Shown in pieces: positions 33,115 to 42,615 of a stretch of 64,000 bases of DNA. This DNA comes from Corynebacterium camporealensis. GTDB taxonomy: Bacteria; Actinomycetota; Actinomycetes; Mycobacteriales; Mycobacteriaceae. Numbering within the stretch: the first letter of the stretch is position 1; each line of letters starts with the position of its first letter. Made by a program: the position numbers and the translations under genes. Location of the stretch: assembly GCF_000980815.1 (NCBI RefSeq), contig NZ_CP011311.1:496001-560000 (forward strand). The letters are read 5' to 3'. Under the pieces are notes generated by a model, which did no database searches, was not told where the DNA came from, and worked only from the letters and a program-made list of their open reading frames with translations.

Positions 33115-33218
33115 GTAAATTAGTGCGTTTGTGCTGATACGCGGGCGAAAAAGCCGCAGCCTTTGTATCCTGGAGGAATTGAAACTTCTTTCGATACATT
33201 TATTTGATTGGTGAAGGC

Positions 33219-33860
33219 ATGGGAGAATTCCTCGCCCAGCGATGGCAAGACGTCGCGTTCCGGGCCTATCAGCACACCAGCCTTGTTCTGCAGTCGGTCC
33301 TGATTGCCTTTGTGATCGCATTGGTCATTGCGGTCTTTGTGGCACAGCGACCACGAGCTGCGGCACTGGCTAACTCGTTATCGTCAATCGGATTGACCCT
33401 GCCAGCACTGGCGCTTTTGGGTTTGGCTATTCCTTTGTTCGGCATCGGTACGGTGCCTTCGGTATTCATTGTGGTCTTCTACGCGGTGTTGCCTATTTTG
33501 CGTAATGCGATTGTGGGATTACAGGGCGTCGACGATGCGATTATTGAATCTGCGAAAGGTCAAGGCATGTCCGCAGCAGCCATTTTGTTCCGCGTGCGGC
33601 TCCCCCTGGCATGGCCGGTGATCATGACTGGTATTCGCGTCTCCACACAGATGGCCATGGGTATCGCAGCGATTGCGGCTTACGCACTCGGCCCGGGCTT
33701 GGGCGGATACATCTATTCCGGTCTTAGCCAGATTGGTGGCGCTAACGCTATTAACTTTGCCCTGGTGGGAACCATCGGCGTGGTGATCATCGCCCTCGTC
33801 GTGGACGTGATTCTCGCCGGCATTCAAAAACTCACCACCCCGAAGGGACTCACCGCATGA
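33219..33860 (+). CDS. Osmoprotectant ABC transporter permease (OpuCB type)
   Basis: A 213-residue permease with about five hydrophobic segments and the docking loop DDAIIESAKGQGMSAAAILFRVRLPLAWPVIMTGIR. It resembles the glycine betaine/carnitine/choline OpuC permeases. ATG 33219 is preferred to a TTG at 33204 because GGTGAAGG lies before it. First gene of a four-gene operon; overlaps the ATPase by 4 bp (ATGA). Confidence 0.87.
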   Translation: MGEFLAQRWQDVAFRAYQHTSLVLQSVLIAFVIALVIAVFVAQRPRAAALANSLSSIGLTLPALALLGLAIPLFGIGTVPSVFIVVFYAVLPILRNAIVGLQGVDDAIIESAKGQGMSAAAILFRVRLPLAWPVIMTGIRVSTQMAMGIAAIAAYALGPGLGGYIYSGLSQIGGANAINFALVGTIGVVIIALVVDVILAGIQKLTTPKGLTA

Positions 33861-35020
33861 GCAACGAACAAAAGAACAACCAGTCGGGGGCAGAGATCGT
33901 CTTCGAAGGCGTGACTAAGGCTTACCCCGGTCAGGACGAACCGGCGGTGGATAACCTCAATCTGACTATTCCGGCAGGCGAGCTCGTCGCTTTCGTCGGT
34001 CCGTCGGGCTGTGGCAAGACCACTTCACTGAAGATGATTAACCGCCTGGTCGAGCCCAGTGGCGGCAAGATTCTTATCAACGGCGAAGACGTCACCAAGA
34101 AGAACCCGACGGAGCTGCGCCGCGATATCGGCTACGTAATTCAGGGCGGTGGCCTGCTGCCGCACATGTCGGTTGCCGACAACATCGCGCTCGTTCCCAA
34201 GATGAAGAAGTGGGACGAGAAAAAGATCACCAAGCGCACTGATGAGCTGCTGGACATGGTCGGTCTGGATCCGTCGATTTACCGCGACCGCTACCCGCGT
34301 GAGCTCTCCGGTGGTCAGCAGCAGCGCGTCGGCGTGGCACGTGGTCTGGCAGCCGACCCGCCGGTCGTGCTCATGGACGAGCCTTTCGGCGCGGTCGACC
34401 CGATTACCCGCGCCCGTTTGCAGGATGAGCTGGTCTCTATTCAGTCGGAGCTCGGCAAGACTATCGTCTGCGTAACCCACGACATCGACGAGGCTATGAA
34501 GCTCGGCCACCGCATCCTGATTTTCGAACCAGGTGCCAAGATCAGCCAGTACGACGCCCCAGAAAACGTCCTGGCCAACCCGGCGAACAGTTTCGTGGAG
34601 GACTTCATCGGTTCCGGTTCCGCACTCAAGCAGCTGAACCTGCGTCGCGTATCCGAGATGGAGCTGATTCAGCCGCCGCGGGCCTACATTGGTGAGGATG
34701 CTGCGGAAGTCGCAAAGCGTGTGCGTGAGGCAGGGGAGGATTCCGTGGTCATCCTGGACGACCACGACCGCCCGCACGAGTGGTACGGCCTGCGCCAGGT
34801 CGAGCGCATGGATACCATCCAGGAGCCGAACGTCGACCTGGTCTCGGTGGTCGGTGCACGTTCCTCGCTTTCCGATGCCATGTCGGCCATGCTTGCATCC
34901 GCCCACGGCGGCGCACTGGTCACCAGCCGCGGCAAGTTCATTGGCGTGCTGCCTTATGACACCGTCAATGGCTACATTCGCCAGTTCAATGAGGAGGCGG
35001 CTGATAGTGGAGAAGTTTAA
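33857..35020 (+). CDS. Osmoprotectant ABC transporter ATPase with CBS-like C-terminus (OpuCA/ProV type)
   Basis: A 387-residue ATPase. Walker A VGPSGCGKTTSLKMINRLVEP is typical of ProV/OpuCA, with the Q-loop YVIQGGGLLPHMSV, signature LSGGQQQRVGVARGL, Walker B VVLMDEPFGAVDPITR and the H-switch CVTHDIDEAMKLG. From about residue 265 a tandem CBS-like region follows (VVILDDHDRPHEWYG..., DAMSAMLASAHGGALVTSRGKFIGVL), which in OpuA-type systems senses ionic strength. It supplies energy for both permeases of the operon. The next permease starts 14 bp inside its 3' end. Confidence 0.9.
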   Translation: MSNEQKNNQSGAEIVFEGVTKAYPGQDEPAVDNLNLTIPAGELVAFVGPSGCGKTTSLKMINRLVEPSGGKILINGEDVTKKNPTELRRDIGYVIQGGGLLPHMSVADNIALVPKMKKWDEKKITKRTDELLDMVGLDPSIYRDRYPRELSGGQQQRVGVARGLAADPPVVLMDEPFGAVDPITRARLQDELVSIQSELGKTIVCVTHDIDEAMKLGHRILIFEPGAKISQYDAPENVLANPANSFVEDFIGSGSALKQLNLRRVSEMELIQPPRAYIGEDAAEVAKRVREAGEDSVVILDDHDRPHEWYGLRQVERMDTIQEPNVDLVSVVGARSSLSDAMSAMLASAHGGALVTSRGKFIGVLPYDTVNGYIRQFNEEAADSGEV

Positions 35021-35759
35021 AGCGCTCAAAGGCGAAAATCGCTACCTCATCATTGGTATTCCGATCCTGGTCATCGTTGCGGTTGTTGGTTGGCTGATCT
35101 GGAATGCGAATGCAGCTCACGATGACATCGAGGCCCGCACCCTGGCATTAAATAACGTGCTGGTCATGACGGGTGAACACCTCTACGTGGTCATTATTTC
35201 TGCGATTTTGGTGATTCTCACCGCGGTACCGCTCGGCGTGATTTTGACGCGTCCGGCGACTAAGTCCTTAAGCCCCATCGTCGTCGGTATTGCCAATATT
35301 GGTCAGGCCGCCCCGGTCATCGGTGTTATCGTCTTGCTGGCTATCTGGCTCGGCTTTGGCGAAACCGTCGCGATTGCGGGCCTGTGGTTCTACGCTTTCT
35401 TGCCGGTACTGGCCAACGTCATTGCTGGCCTGCGTGGTGTGGACTCGGACCTCGTCGAAGCCTCCCGCGGTCTCTCGATGTCCCCGATGCAAGTCCTCTT
35501 CAAAGTCGAACTGCCCCTAGCCCTGCCCGTCATCATGACTGGTATCCGTACCGCCTTAGTGCTGCTGGTCGGCGCTGGTGCCTTTGCCACCTTTATTGAC
35601 GCCGGCGGTCTCGGCGGACTGATTACCGCAGGTATCACGCTGTATCGCAACTCGATTCTGATTTCCGGCGCACTGCTCATTGCCGCCCTCGCCCTCGCAG
35701 TCGAGTGGATTGGTCGCGTCTTAGAGGTCGCACTCACCCCGAAGGGGATGTTGTCATGA
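35007..35759 (+). CDS. Osmoprotectant ABC transporter permease (OpuCD type)
   Basis: A 250-residue permease with an N-terminal signal-anchor helix (YLIIGIPILVIVAVVGWLIW) and about six hydrophobic segments. The docking loop is DSDLVEASRGLSMSPMQVLFKVELPLALPVIMTGIR, matching the first permease. The start is GTG 35007 with GAGGAGG 9 nt upstream, inside the end of the ATPase gene. The stop overlaps the binding-protein start (ATGA). Two permeases with one ATPase is the normal OpuC arrangement. Confidence 0.87.
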   Translation: MEKFKALKGENRYLIIGIPILVIVAVVGWLIWNANAAHDDIEARTLALNNVLVMTGEHLYVVIISAILVILTAVPLGVILTRPATKSLSPIVVGIANIGQAAPVIGVIVLLAIWLGFGETVAIAGLWFYAFLPVLANVIAGLRGVDSDLVEASRGLSMSPMQVLFKVELPLALPVIMTGIRTALVLLVGAGAFATFIDAGGLGGLITAGITLYRNSILISGALLIAALALAVEWIGRVLEVALTPKGMLS

Positions 35760-36712
35760 AAAAGCTCATCGCAACTTTGACCATCGCCGCCTCCAGTGTT
35801 CTGGCCGGCTGTGGCCTGGGAACCGCGGGTGGTTATGTCCCTACCGGCGAACTGCGCGGCGAAATGGAAGGCGTTGATCTCGATGGCGCCACGCTTGCCG
35901 TAGGCTCGAAGAACTTCACCGAGCACATCATCTTGGGCAAGATGTACGCCATCATGCTGCGGTCTGCCGGTGCGAATGTGCAGGATTTGACCAATATTCC
36001 GGGTTCGTCGTCGGCTCGTCAAGCACTCGAAACCGGGGATATCAACGTCATGCCGGAATACACCGGTACCGCCTGGATTACCTATCTCGGCGAGGACGAA
36101 CCAGTAGCCGGTGAAGAAGAACAATTCCGCGCCGTCGCAGAAGCCGACAAAGAACACGGACTGACCTGGCTGCCTCCCGCGCCAATGAACAACACCTACG
36201 CTCTTGGTGCGACCGCCGAAACCACGGAAGAGTACGGCATCACCAGCGTCGACGACATCCACAACGTCCCCGAAGAAGAGCAAACCTTTTGTGCGGATGC
36301 TGAGGTAATCGCGCGTAACGACGGCCTGATGACCTTGCTGGACAGCTATGGGCTTCCTACACCGCCACGTGAGCGACTTAAGCAGATGGACAGCGGCGCG
36401 GTCTACGCCGGTATCGCTAACGGTGAATGCACCTTCGGTACGGTATTTGCTACTGACGGCCGCATCCCCGCGCTGAACCTGACCGTGCTGGAAGACCCGG
36501 AGGAGTTCTTCCCCAAGTACAACCTATCCCCGGTCGTGCGCACCGAGGTCTTCGAGGAGTACCCACAGCTGGAAGAACTTTTTGCACCGCTTAACGATGT
36601 CCTCACCGACGAACGCATGCAAGAACTCAACGCCCGCGTCGACGTCGACGGCGAAGACTACACCCAAGTCGCCCGCGACTTCCTTATCGAAGAAGGCTGG
36701 CTAGAAATCTAA
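35756..36712 (+). CDS. Osmoprotectant-binding lipoprotein (OpuCC/ProX type)
   Basis: A 318-residue extracellular binding protein. The signal peptide ends in L-A-G-C (Cys at residue 18). The mature part begins with the typical LAVGSKNFTEHIILGKMYAIML run and contains DVMPEYTGTAW-like (here INVMPEYTGTAWITYLG), both hallmarks of OpuAC/ProX-type proteins for quaternary ammonium solutes. C-terminal VDGEDYTQVARDFLIEEGWL is the usual ending. It is the last gene of the operon; a hairpin with a T-run follows at the stop codon. Confidence 0.9.
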   Translation: MKKLIATLTIAASSVLAGCGLGTAGGYVPTGELRGEMEGVDLDGATLAVGSKNFTEHIILGKMYAIMLRSAGANVQDLTNIPGSSSARQALETGDINVMPEYTGTAWITYLGEDEPVAGEEEQFRAVAEADKEHGLTWLPPAPMNNTYALGATAETTEEYGITSVDDIHNVPEEEQTFCADAEVIARNDGLMTLLDSYGLPTPPRERLKQMDSGAVYAGIANGECTFGTVFATDGRIPALNLTVLEDPEEFFPKYNLSPVVRTEVFEEYPQLEELFAPLNDVLTDERMQELNARVDVDGEDYTQVARDFLIEEGWLEI

Positions 36713-36734
36713 GCACACTTGATGCTTATTTTTT
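36710..36734 (+). terminator. Rho-independent terminator of the osmoprotectant operon
   Basis: TAAGCA and TGCTTA form a 6-bp stem with a 7-nt loop followed by six T residues. It overlaps both stop codons of the convergent genes. Confidence 0.7.
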
Positions 36735-38324
36735 GAAGATGAACTCGCCGCCGCGGATGGTGGCAAGCACTTCTGCGTTGGCGATTTCGTCGGGTGCTTG
36801 GTCAAGCAGGTTGCGGTCGAGCAGCACGATGTCGGCAAGGTAACCGGGTTCGATACGCCCCTTGACGCCGGCCCAGCCGGTGGCGGCGGCGGAGCCGACG
36901 GTATAGGCGTCGATGGCTTGGGCGATGGTCAGGCGGTCATCGGGGGAGTAGCACTGGCCGGTAGCGCTGAGTCGCTGGACGAAGGATTCCATGACCTTGA
37001 GTGGGTGGCCATCTGCAACTGGGCGATCGGAGCTGCCGGGCAGAATGCCACCGGCGTTGAGCACGCGGGCAGCAGGGTAAGCGATGCGGTAGCGATCCTT
37101 GCCGAGGATACGTGCCTGGTGATCGCCGAAGGTCGGCAGGAAACGCGGTTGGGTGGCAAGCGCAATTCCTTCGTCGGCCATGCGCTGGAGTTGTTCGTCG
37201 GAGCAGATGCCGCCGTGTTCGATGCGATGCGGGATGCGGGGACGGCCAAAGGTGGCATTGGCTTTGGTGATGGTGTCGAGGGCGAGGTCGATGGCGGCAT
37301 CGCCAAGTGCGTGCATAGCCAGGGACCAACCGCCGGCCGCGGCTTGGAGGGCTTCGGCCTGCATGAGCTCAGGATCGCGCTGGAAATAGCCGGAGTTGCC
37401 CGCGCAGTGGCAGTAGTCCTCGTGCAAGGCGGCGGTTTCGGAAGAGAAAGAGCCGTCGGTAAAGATTTTGGCGGGGCCGATTTGGAGGCGGTCATCGCCA
37501 AGCCCGGTGCGCAGACCCGCATCCATGGTGAAGGCTGCGGGATCGTCGGCGTGGTGATTGACGGGGTGGAGGACGTCGAAAGTAATCATGACCTGCGTGC
37601 GGTGCAGCAGGGCTTCCTCCTCGCGGGCGCGCTGGTAGGCGGCCAGCTCGAGAGGGCTGTGGCCAATCCAACCGCCGGCGATTCCGGCATCGGTAATAGA
37701 GGTCAAACCCTGGCTGGCGTAGACCTGTGAGGCACGCGTAAGTGCTTCGACCAGATGAGCTTCGCTTTTGGGCTCCAGCAGCTCATTGATAGGGCGCATG
37801 GCGTTCTCATCGAGCACGCCAGTGGCCTTGCCGTTGGCATCGGTGTTGATGGTGCCGCCGGGAATCGTCGTGGTGGGGTAGGCGCCAATTCCGGCGAGCT
37901 CAAGTGCCTGGGTGTTCACCGTAATGGCATGGCCGGAGTTGTGCTTGATGAGCAAAGGATGGCCGTCGGAAATCTGGTCGAGGATCTCGATGTCGAGGGG
38001 GCCATCGGAAAGCGCAGAGGGCAAAAAGCCCGAGGCAATCCCCCAGTGCTCATTGGACATGCCTGCAGAAATGGCATCGTAGACATCCGCGCAGCGCGTC
38101 GCGCTGCTGACGTCGATTTCCATGAGCGTCTCGCCGAACCAGACCGAATGCGAGTGCACATCATTAAAGCCCGGGAAAGCCCAGGCTCCGCCCGCGTCGT
38201 ATTCCCCCGTGGCCAAGGACATCTCACCCGGCGGGGTAATCGCCACGATACGACCAGCCCACACCGCGATATCCCGCAGGCCCTCGGGCAGATGCACATT
38301 TCGGATAATCAGGTCGAAGTTCAT
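36726..38324 (-). CDS. YtcJ-like amidohydrolase
   Basis: A 532-residue amidohydrolase-3 family enzyme. Metal-site pattern: FNDVHSHSVWFG near the N-terminus, IKHNSGHAITVN, FTDGSFSSETAALHEDY, LAMHALGDAAIDLAL, RIPHRIEHGGICS and PGSSDRPVADGHPLKVMESFVQR, then the C-terminal GRIEPGYLADIVLLDRN. Such enzymes hydrolyse amides, often of exogenous compounds; the substrate is not predictable. ATG 38324 is chosen because GAAAGA lies 9-10 nt upstream; ATGs at 38333 and 38363 are also in frame. It is convergent with the osmoprotectant operon. Confidence 0.82.
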   Translation of the reverse strand: MNFDLIIRNVHLPEGLRDIAVWAGRIVAITPPGEMSLATGEYDAGGAWAFPGFNDVHSHSVWFGETLMEIDVSSATRCADVYDAISAGMSNEHWGIASGFLPSALSDGPLDIEILDQISDGHPLLIKHNSGHAITVNTQALELAGIGAYPTTTIPGGTINTDANGKATGVLDENAMRPINELLEPKSEAHLVEALTRASQVYASQGLTSITDAGIAGGWIGHSPLELAAYQRAREEEALLHRTQVMITFDVLHPVNHHADDPAAFTMDAGLRTGLGDDRLQIGPAKIFTDGSFSSETAALHEDYCHCAGNSGYFQRDPELMQAEALQAAAGGWSLAMHALGDAAIDLALDTITKANATFGRPRIPHRIEHGGICSDEQLQRMADEGIALATQPRFLPTFGDHQARILGKDRYRIAYPAARVLNAGGILPGSSDRPVADGHPLKVMESFVQRLSATGQCYSPDDRLTIAQAIDAYTVGSAAATGWAGVKGRIEPGYLADIVLLDRNLLDQAPDEIANAEVLATIRGGEFIFKK

Positions 38325-38425
38325 GGCGGACATTCTTTCAAAGGCTGGCGGGACTAATTCCACAGGGTTAGTTGTGCATTCAGCCTAATAGAGCCGCCGG
38401 GCTGAACTGTTGTGTTTGGTCGTTT

Positions 38426-39421
38426 CTATTCGTCTGCATACTCCAGGATGAAACGGGCGATGTGGTTGAGTTCTTCCTCGGCGGCTTTGACCGCGCCGGG
38501 GGAGTTGATGATGCCGTGGTGGTTGCCGCGCAGATGACGATGCCGCACATCCACACCGGCGTGGGAGAGTTTGGCGGCGTACTCGATGCCTTCATCGGCA
38601 AGTGGGTCATTATCCACGGTGAGCACATAAGCCGGTGGGAGATTCTCCGGAAGCTCCGCGAAGAGCGGGCTGATGTCGCTGGCGGTGCGGTCTTCATCGT
38701 TGGCCAGGTAGCTGGTGGTGAAGTAATCCATCGTGCTTTTGACCAGCGGGAAACCTTCCTGCAGACGCTGATAGGACGCGCCGGTATCGAGGCGCTGCTG
38801 GGTGAGGTCAGTTGCCGGGTAGATGAGTGCTTGGGCGTGCAAAGGCAGGACAGAATCATCACCGGTGAACTCGTTGGCGAGAATGGCAGAGAGCTGTCCA
38901 CCCGCGGAGTCACCAACGACGCTGACGCCGGTGACGTGGAGATTATGCTCCGCGGACTAGTCGGACAACCAGCGCAGCGCGGTGCGGCAATCCTCGACCG
39001 CCGCGGGGTAAGGGTGCTCCGGTGCGAGGCGGTAGTCGACTGCCACCACGGGGTAGCCGGTGGCAATTGCTAGACGACGCGCCGGGGAATCATGGGTGGC
39101 CAAATCACCCATTACCCAGCCGCCGCCGTGAATGAACAAGATGGCGTGGGTTTCCGCAGTGCGGGCTTCGTGCGGACGTGGTTCATAGATGCGCACACCG
39201 AATTCATCGACGCGCAGATCGGTGGTATCGACAGGGGCGGTTTCTTCCAGTGCGGTGGCTTGTGCGGATGCAACGTAGACGTCGCGGAGGACTGGCACCT
39301 CCAGGCTTTCAAAGCGAACCGAACCGGCGTCGCGGAATTCCTTGACTACTGGCCAGGCATCTTCCGTAATTGGGCGACCAGAAAATTCATCGTGCTGAGT
39401 GTGAAATGGCTTATTTGTCAT
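38426..39421 (-). pseudogene. Alpha/beta hydrolase (HSL family) interrupted by one amber codon
   Basis: The reading frame runs 331 codons from ATG 39421 to 38426 but has an in-frame TAG at 38959-38957 (codon 155). Before it are FIHGGGWVMGDL (oxyanion hole) and VAVDYRLAPEHPYPAAVEDC; after it come VVGDSAGGQL (catalytic Ser), VDNDPLADEG (Asp) and HLRGNHHGI (His). The intact paralogue at 47185-48192 (335 residues) aligns along the whole length with a Ser/Asn in this region. So the gene is broken by a single base change, recently, or the base is a sequencing error. The truncated product lacks all catalytic residues. Confidence 0.8.
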
Positions 39422-39437
39422 GTGACTCAGGTTACAT

Positions 39438-39486
39438 AAAAAGACCCCAGGGGAGCAGGGAAATTTTCATCCATGCCCGCCTGGGG
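39438..39486 (-). terminator. Terminator after gabD
   Basis: On the minus strand CCCCAGG (39486-39480) pairs with CCTGGGG (39451-39445), with some inner pairing in the 28-nt loop, and TCTTTTT follows. It separates gabD from the broken hydrolase gene. Confidence 0.6.
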
Positions 39487-39515
39487 CCTTCGAACTGCGC
39501 TAGTGCGCTCGCGGT

Positions 39516-40985
39516 TTAGGCGTAGGGGTCGCGCAGGGCGAGGTACTGCACGCTGGTGTACTCGTCCAGGCCCTCGGCACCACCTTCGCAGCCCATACCG
39601 GACTGCTTCACGCCACCAAACGGTGCAGCGGCATTGGAGATAACGCCGGCGTTAAAGCCCATGAGGCCAAACTCCAGGCCGTCGGACAGACGCCAGAGGC
39701 GATCGGAGTTCTCCGTGAAGACGTAAGAAGCCAGGCCGTATTCGGTGTCGTTGGCGATGCGGATTGCTTCTGCCTCGTCCTTAAAGGTAAGAATCGGTGC
39801 AACTGGGCCGAAGATTTCTTCCTGGGCGACACGGGCGCTGCGGGGGACATCGGAAAGCACAGTCGGTGCGTAGAAGTAGCCATCCTTGTCCAGGGCCTTG
39901 CCGCCGGTGAGGACGGTGGCACCCTTGTCGACGGCGTCATCGACAAGCGAGGTGATGTTATCGAGTGCCTTCTGCTCAACCAGCGGACCGCAGGTGACAG
40001 TCTCATCAAGGCCATTGCCGACATTCAGCGCAGCAATCTTCTCGGCGAACTTGCGGCCGAACTCCTCGGCGACAGACTCGTGGACGATGAAGCGGTTCGC
40101 TGCGGTGCAGGCTTCACCAATGTTGCGCATCTTGGCACCCATGGCACCTTCGACTGCCTGGTCGATGTCGGCATCTTCAAAGACGATGAACGGCGCGTTG
40201 CCGCCCAGTTCCATCGAGGTACGCAGCACGTTATCGGCAGCAGCCTTGAGCAGGGTCTTGCCCACTGGGGTGGAGCCGGTAAAGGAGACCTTGCGCAGGC
40301 GGGAGTCTGCCATGAGCGGCTCAGAAATCGCAGAGGCAGAAGAACCAGCAACCACGTTGATAACACCAGCTGGAACGCCAGCATCAATCATGGTCTGTGC
40401 GAAGTACTGAGTAGTCAGCGGAGTGAGCTTCGCTGGCTTGACCACCATGACACAACCAGCAGCAATCGCCGGAGCAATCTTGCGGGTAGCCATCGCCAGT
40501 GGGAAGTTCCACGGGGTAATCAGCAGGCACGGACCAACCGGCTTACGACGGGTAATCATGCGCAGAGTACCCTCCGGCGCGGTTAGGGAGCGACCGTAAT
40601 CGCGTACGGTCTCCTCGCTAAACCAGCGCAGGTACTCCGCACCGTAGGTGACCTCACCACGGGACTCAGCCAGTGGCTTGCCCATCTCCAGGGTCATCAG
40701 GGCAGCGAATTCTTCGGCACGCTCGTGTACGAGCTCAAAGCCACGGCGCAGCAGCTCCGCACGGTCGCGCGGGGAGGTCTGTGCCCAATCGTCCTGGACA
40801 TCGCAGGCAGCATCCAGAGCAGCCTTGGCATCATCGGAGTTAGCAGAAGCCAGCGTAGCGATGACTTCACCAGTCGCCGGGTTTTCTACATCGAAGGTCT
40901 CATCAGAAGACGAGTCCACCCACTTGCCACCAATAAGCAGCTTGGTAGGTACCTTCTCGAGCAGTTCAGAAATGCTGACGGTCAT
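39516..40985 (-). CDS. gabD: Succinate-semialdehyde dehydrogenase (NAD(P)+)
   Basis: A 489-residue aldehyde dehydrogenase. Key motifs: PWNFPLAMATRKIAPAIAAG, GSTPVGKTLLKAA, MELGGNAPFIVFEDAD (general base Glu) and GEACTAANRF (catalytic Cys). It closely fits GabD, which oxidises succinic semialdehyde to succinate. Together with gabT at the other end of this gene block it completes a GABA route; with the alcohol dehydrogenase it could also take 4-hydroxybutyrate-derived semialdehyde. It follows the permease gene by 27 bp. Confidence 0.88.
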   Translation of the reverse strand: MTVSISELLEKVPTKLLIGGKWVDSSSDETFDVENPATGEVIATLASANSDDAKAALDAACDVQDDWAQTSPRDRAELLRRGFELVHERAEEFAALMTLEMGKPLAESRGEVTYGAEYLRWFSEETVRDYGRSLTAPEGTLRMITRRKPVGPCLLITPWNFPLAMATRKIAPAIAAGCVMVVKPAKLTPLTTQYFAQTMIDAGVPAGVINVVAGSSASAISEPLMADSRLRKVSFTGSTPVGKTLLKAAADNVLRTSMELGGNAPFIVFEDADIDQAVEGAMGAKMRNIGEACTAANRFIVHESVAEEFGRKFAEKIAALNVGNGLDETVTCGPLVEQKALDNITSLVDDAVDKGATVLTGGKALDKDGYFYAPTVLSDVPRSARVAQEEIFGPVAPILTFKDEAEAIRIANDTEYGLASYVFTENSDRLWRLSDGLEFGLMGFNAGVISNAAAPFGGVKQSGMGCEGGAEGLDEYTSVQYLALRDPYA

Positions 40986-41012
40986 AAGGGTTCCTTTCAG
41001 GGAATACGAGAG

Positions 41013-42515
41013 TTATTTCTCGTTGGAATCGGGTTTCGGGGCATTGGGGTCGATGGGGCGGCCGTGCTCATCGACTTCGTTGAGCTCAGCGAGCTTGGTG
41101 AAGTCTTCCGTGGCATCGGCAAAGCCTTCGTTCGGGTCGATTTCGTCGAAAGAACGGATGGTGCCGTCGCGTTCATCGCGGAAGAAGTCGCGGCCGTAGA
41201 CCACAGCGACCATGATGAGACCCGCGGCGAAGCCCCAGGTTGCGCCCTGGGCGGCCAGCACGGCGGCGGTCACACCAGCGATACCGAGGTCTTTTTGGTT
41301 CTTTGCTTCCATGATGCCGACGCGGACTGACACGAAGCCTTGGATGATCAGTGTGAGTGCTAGGCCGACGTTCAGAATCGGTTCGACGAAGGTGATGATC
41401 GGTAGGAGGAGCAGGCCGGTGTTGGTGCCCCAGCGGAAAGAACCAGCGCCACCGAAGATGGAGCGCATGGCGCGCTTGCCCTGCTTGTAGCGCTCGACAA
41501 TCACGACGTGCATTGCAGCCCACAGCGGACCACACATTGCGATGTCCGGGCCGATGATCGACATCAGCATGTTGCGGCCACCGAAGAGCAGGTGAGCGCG
41601 GGATGGGGAGTAGACCACGGCCTCGTCGGTACGCACGTGGTCAGCTTCTTTCAGAACGGCGTTGGCCTGCAGGACGTCACCGAAGACCACGATGTAGGCC
41701 GCCAGCACAGTCGGGATGGCGGTCAGGAACATCATTGCCGGTGGGAAGCCCAGTCCGAAGACGGTGTACTCATTCCACAAGGTGACAAAGTCTGGGTTGG
41801 AGAAGCCCATCTCGATATCCGGCCACGGTGCTTCGCCTGCCAGCGGGGCGACGAAGATGGCCACGAAGATGGCCGGCAGAATGCCCAGGGAGGCGATGAA
41901 GCGCCAGCCGGCGTTGCTTTGGCGCAACTTCGCAAACAGCTTCGAGTACATCAAGAAGAAGGCGATTGCTGCGCCGACGGCAATGGAGACAGGGAAGTTG
42001 TGGAAGTGGCCTTCGTCGCCAAACACAGAGAAGATAGCGGCGATACCAGCACCAAGCACGATGCCCGCGCGCAGGCCAGAGGGGATAACCCGGACGACCT
42101 TGGAGGCCAGTCCGGTAAGACCCAGCGTGATGGAGAATATTCCTAACATCAGCTGGAAACTAATCAGCGCCCAGACTCTTTCTGGGCCCTCCTCGAAGCT
42201 TTCGACGTAGACAATCAGCAGCGGAATAGCCGGGGTAATCCAGCCCGGAACTACCGGGTCGCCCAGCAGGTGGTGAATCAGGTAGAGCAGGCCGTTGAGA
42301 ATAACGACAGCCAGGGCGACCTCGAAAGGCATGCCCAATGCCTGGGTCATCAGCGGGATAGCACCGAGGTCGACCACGCACATGAACAGACCTTGTGCGT
42401 AGTCAGGCCACTCAATGCGGTAGTGCACGAAGGGCAGTCGAATCTGGAAGGGACCGGCCTTCCAGTGCGGTGACTCTTTGCCGATGCCCTCGTTATCAGC
42501 GAGATCTTGAGACAT
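41013..42515 (-). CDS. NCS2-like (solute carrier 23 type) permease
   Basis: A 500-residue membrane protein with about 12 hydrophobic segments, resembling the xanthine/uracil permease superfamily but not a clear member of a known-substrate group. Notable stretches: MTQALGMPFEVALAVVILNGLLYLIHHLLGDPVVPGWITPAIPLL, PSGLRAGIVLGAGIAAIF and PAMMFLTAIPTVLAAYIVVFGDVL. The cytoplasmic C-terminus is acidic. ATG 42515 is chosen (AGAGAAA upstream) over a start at 42557. It lies between the alcohol dehydrogenase and gabD; its cargo may be the substrate of this catabolic block. Confidence 0.7.
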   Translation of the reverse strand: MSQDLADNEGIGKESPHWKAGPFQIRLPFVHYRIEWPDYAQGLFMCVVDLGAIPLMTQALGMPFEVALAVVILNGLLYLIHHLLGDPVVPGWITPAIPLLIVYVESFEEGPERVWALISFQLMLGIFSITLGLTGLASKVVRVIPSGLRAGIVLGAGIAAIFSVFGDEGHFHNFPVSIAVGAAIAFFLMYSKLFAKLRQSNAGWRFIASLGILPAIFVAIFVAPLAGEAPWPDIEMGFSNPDFVTLWNEYTVFGLGFPPAMMFLTAIPTVLAAYIVVFGDVLQANAVLKEADHVRTDEAVVYSPSRAHLLFGGRNMLMSIIGPDIAMCGPLWAAMHVVIVERYKQGKRAMRSIFGGAGSFRWGTNTGLLLLPIITFVEPILNVGLALTLIIQGFVSVRVGIMEAKNQKDLGIAGVTAAVLAAQGATWGFAAGLIMVAVVYGRDFFRDERDGTIRSFDEIDPNEGFADATEDFTKLAELNEVDEHGRPIDPNAPKPDSNEK

Positions 42516-42547
42516 ACGGTTTCTCTTTTCTGGGAATATGCGGTTAA

Positions 42548-42576
42548 CCCGCACCACCTAGGGGAGGCGATGCGGG
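42548..42576 (-). terminator. Possible weak terminator after the alcohol dehydrogenase gene
   Basis: CCCGCA and TGCGGG form a 6-bp stem with a 17-nt loop that can pair further inside (ACCT/AGG). No T-run follows on the minus strand. Confidence 0.3.
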
Positions 42577-42615
42577 GTCAAGCAAAAAGAGGAGAGATAG
42601 GGGAAAAGGGGCGAC

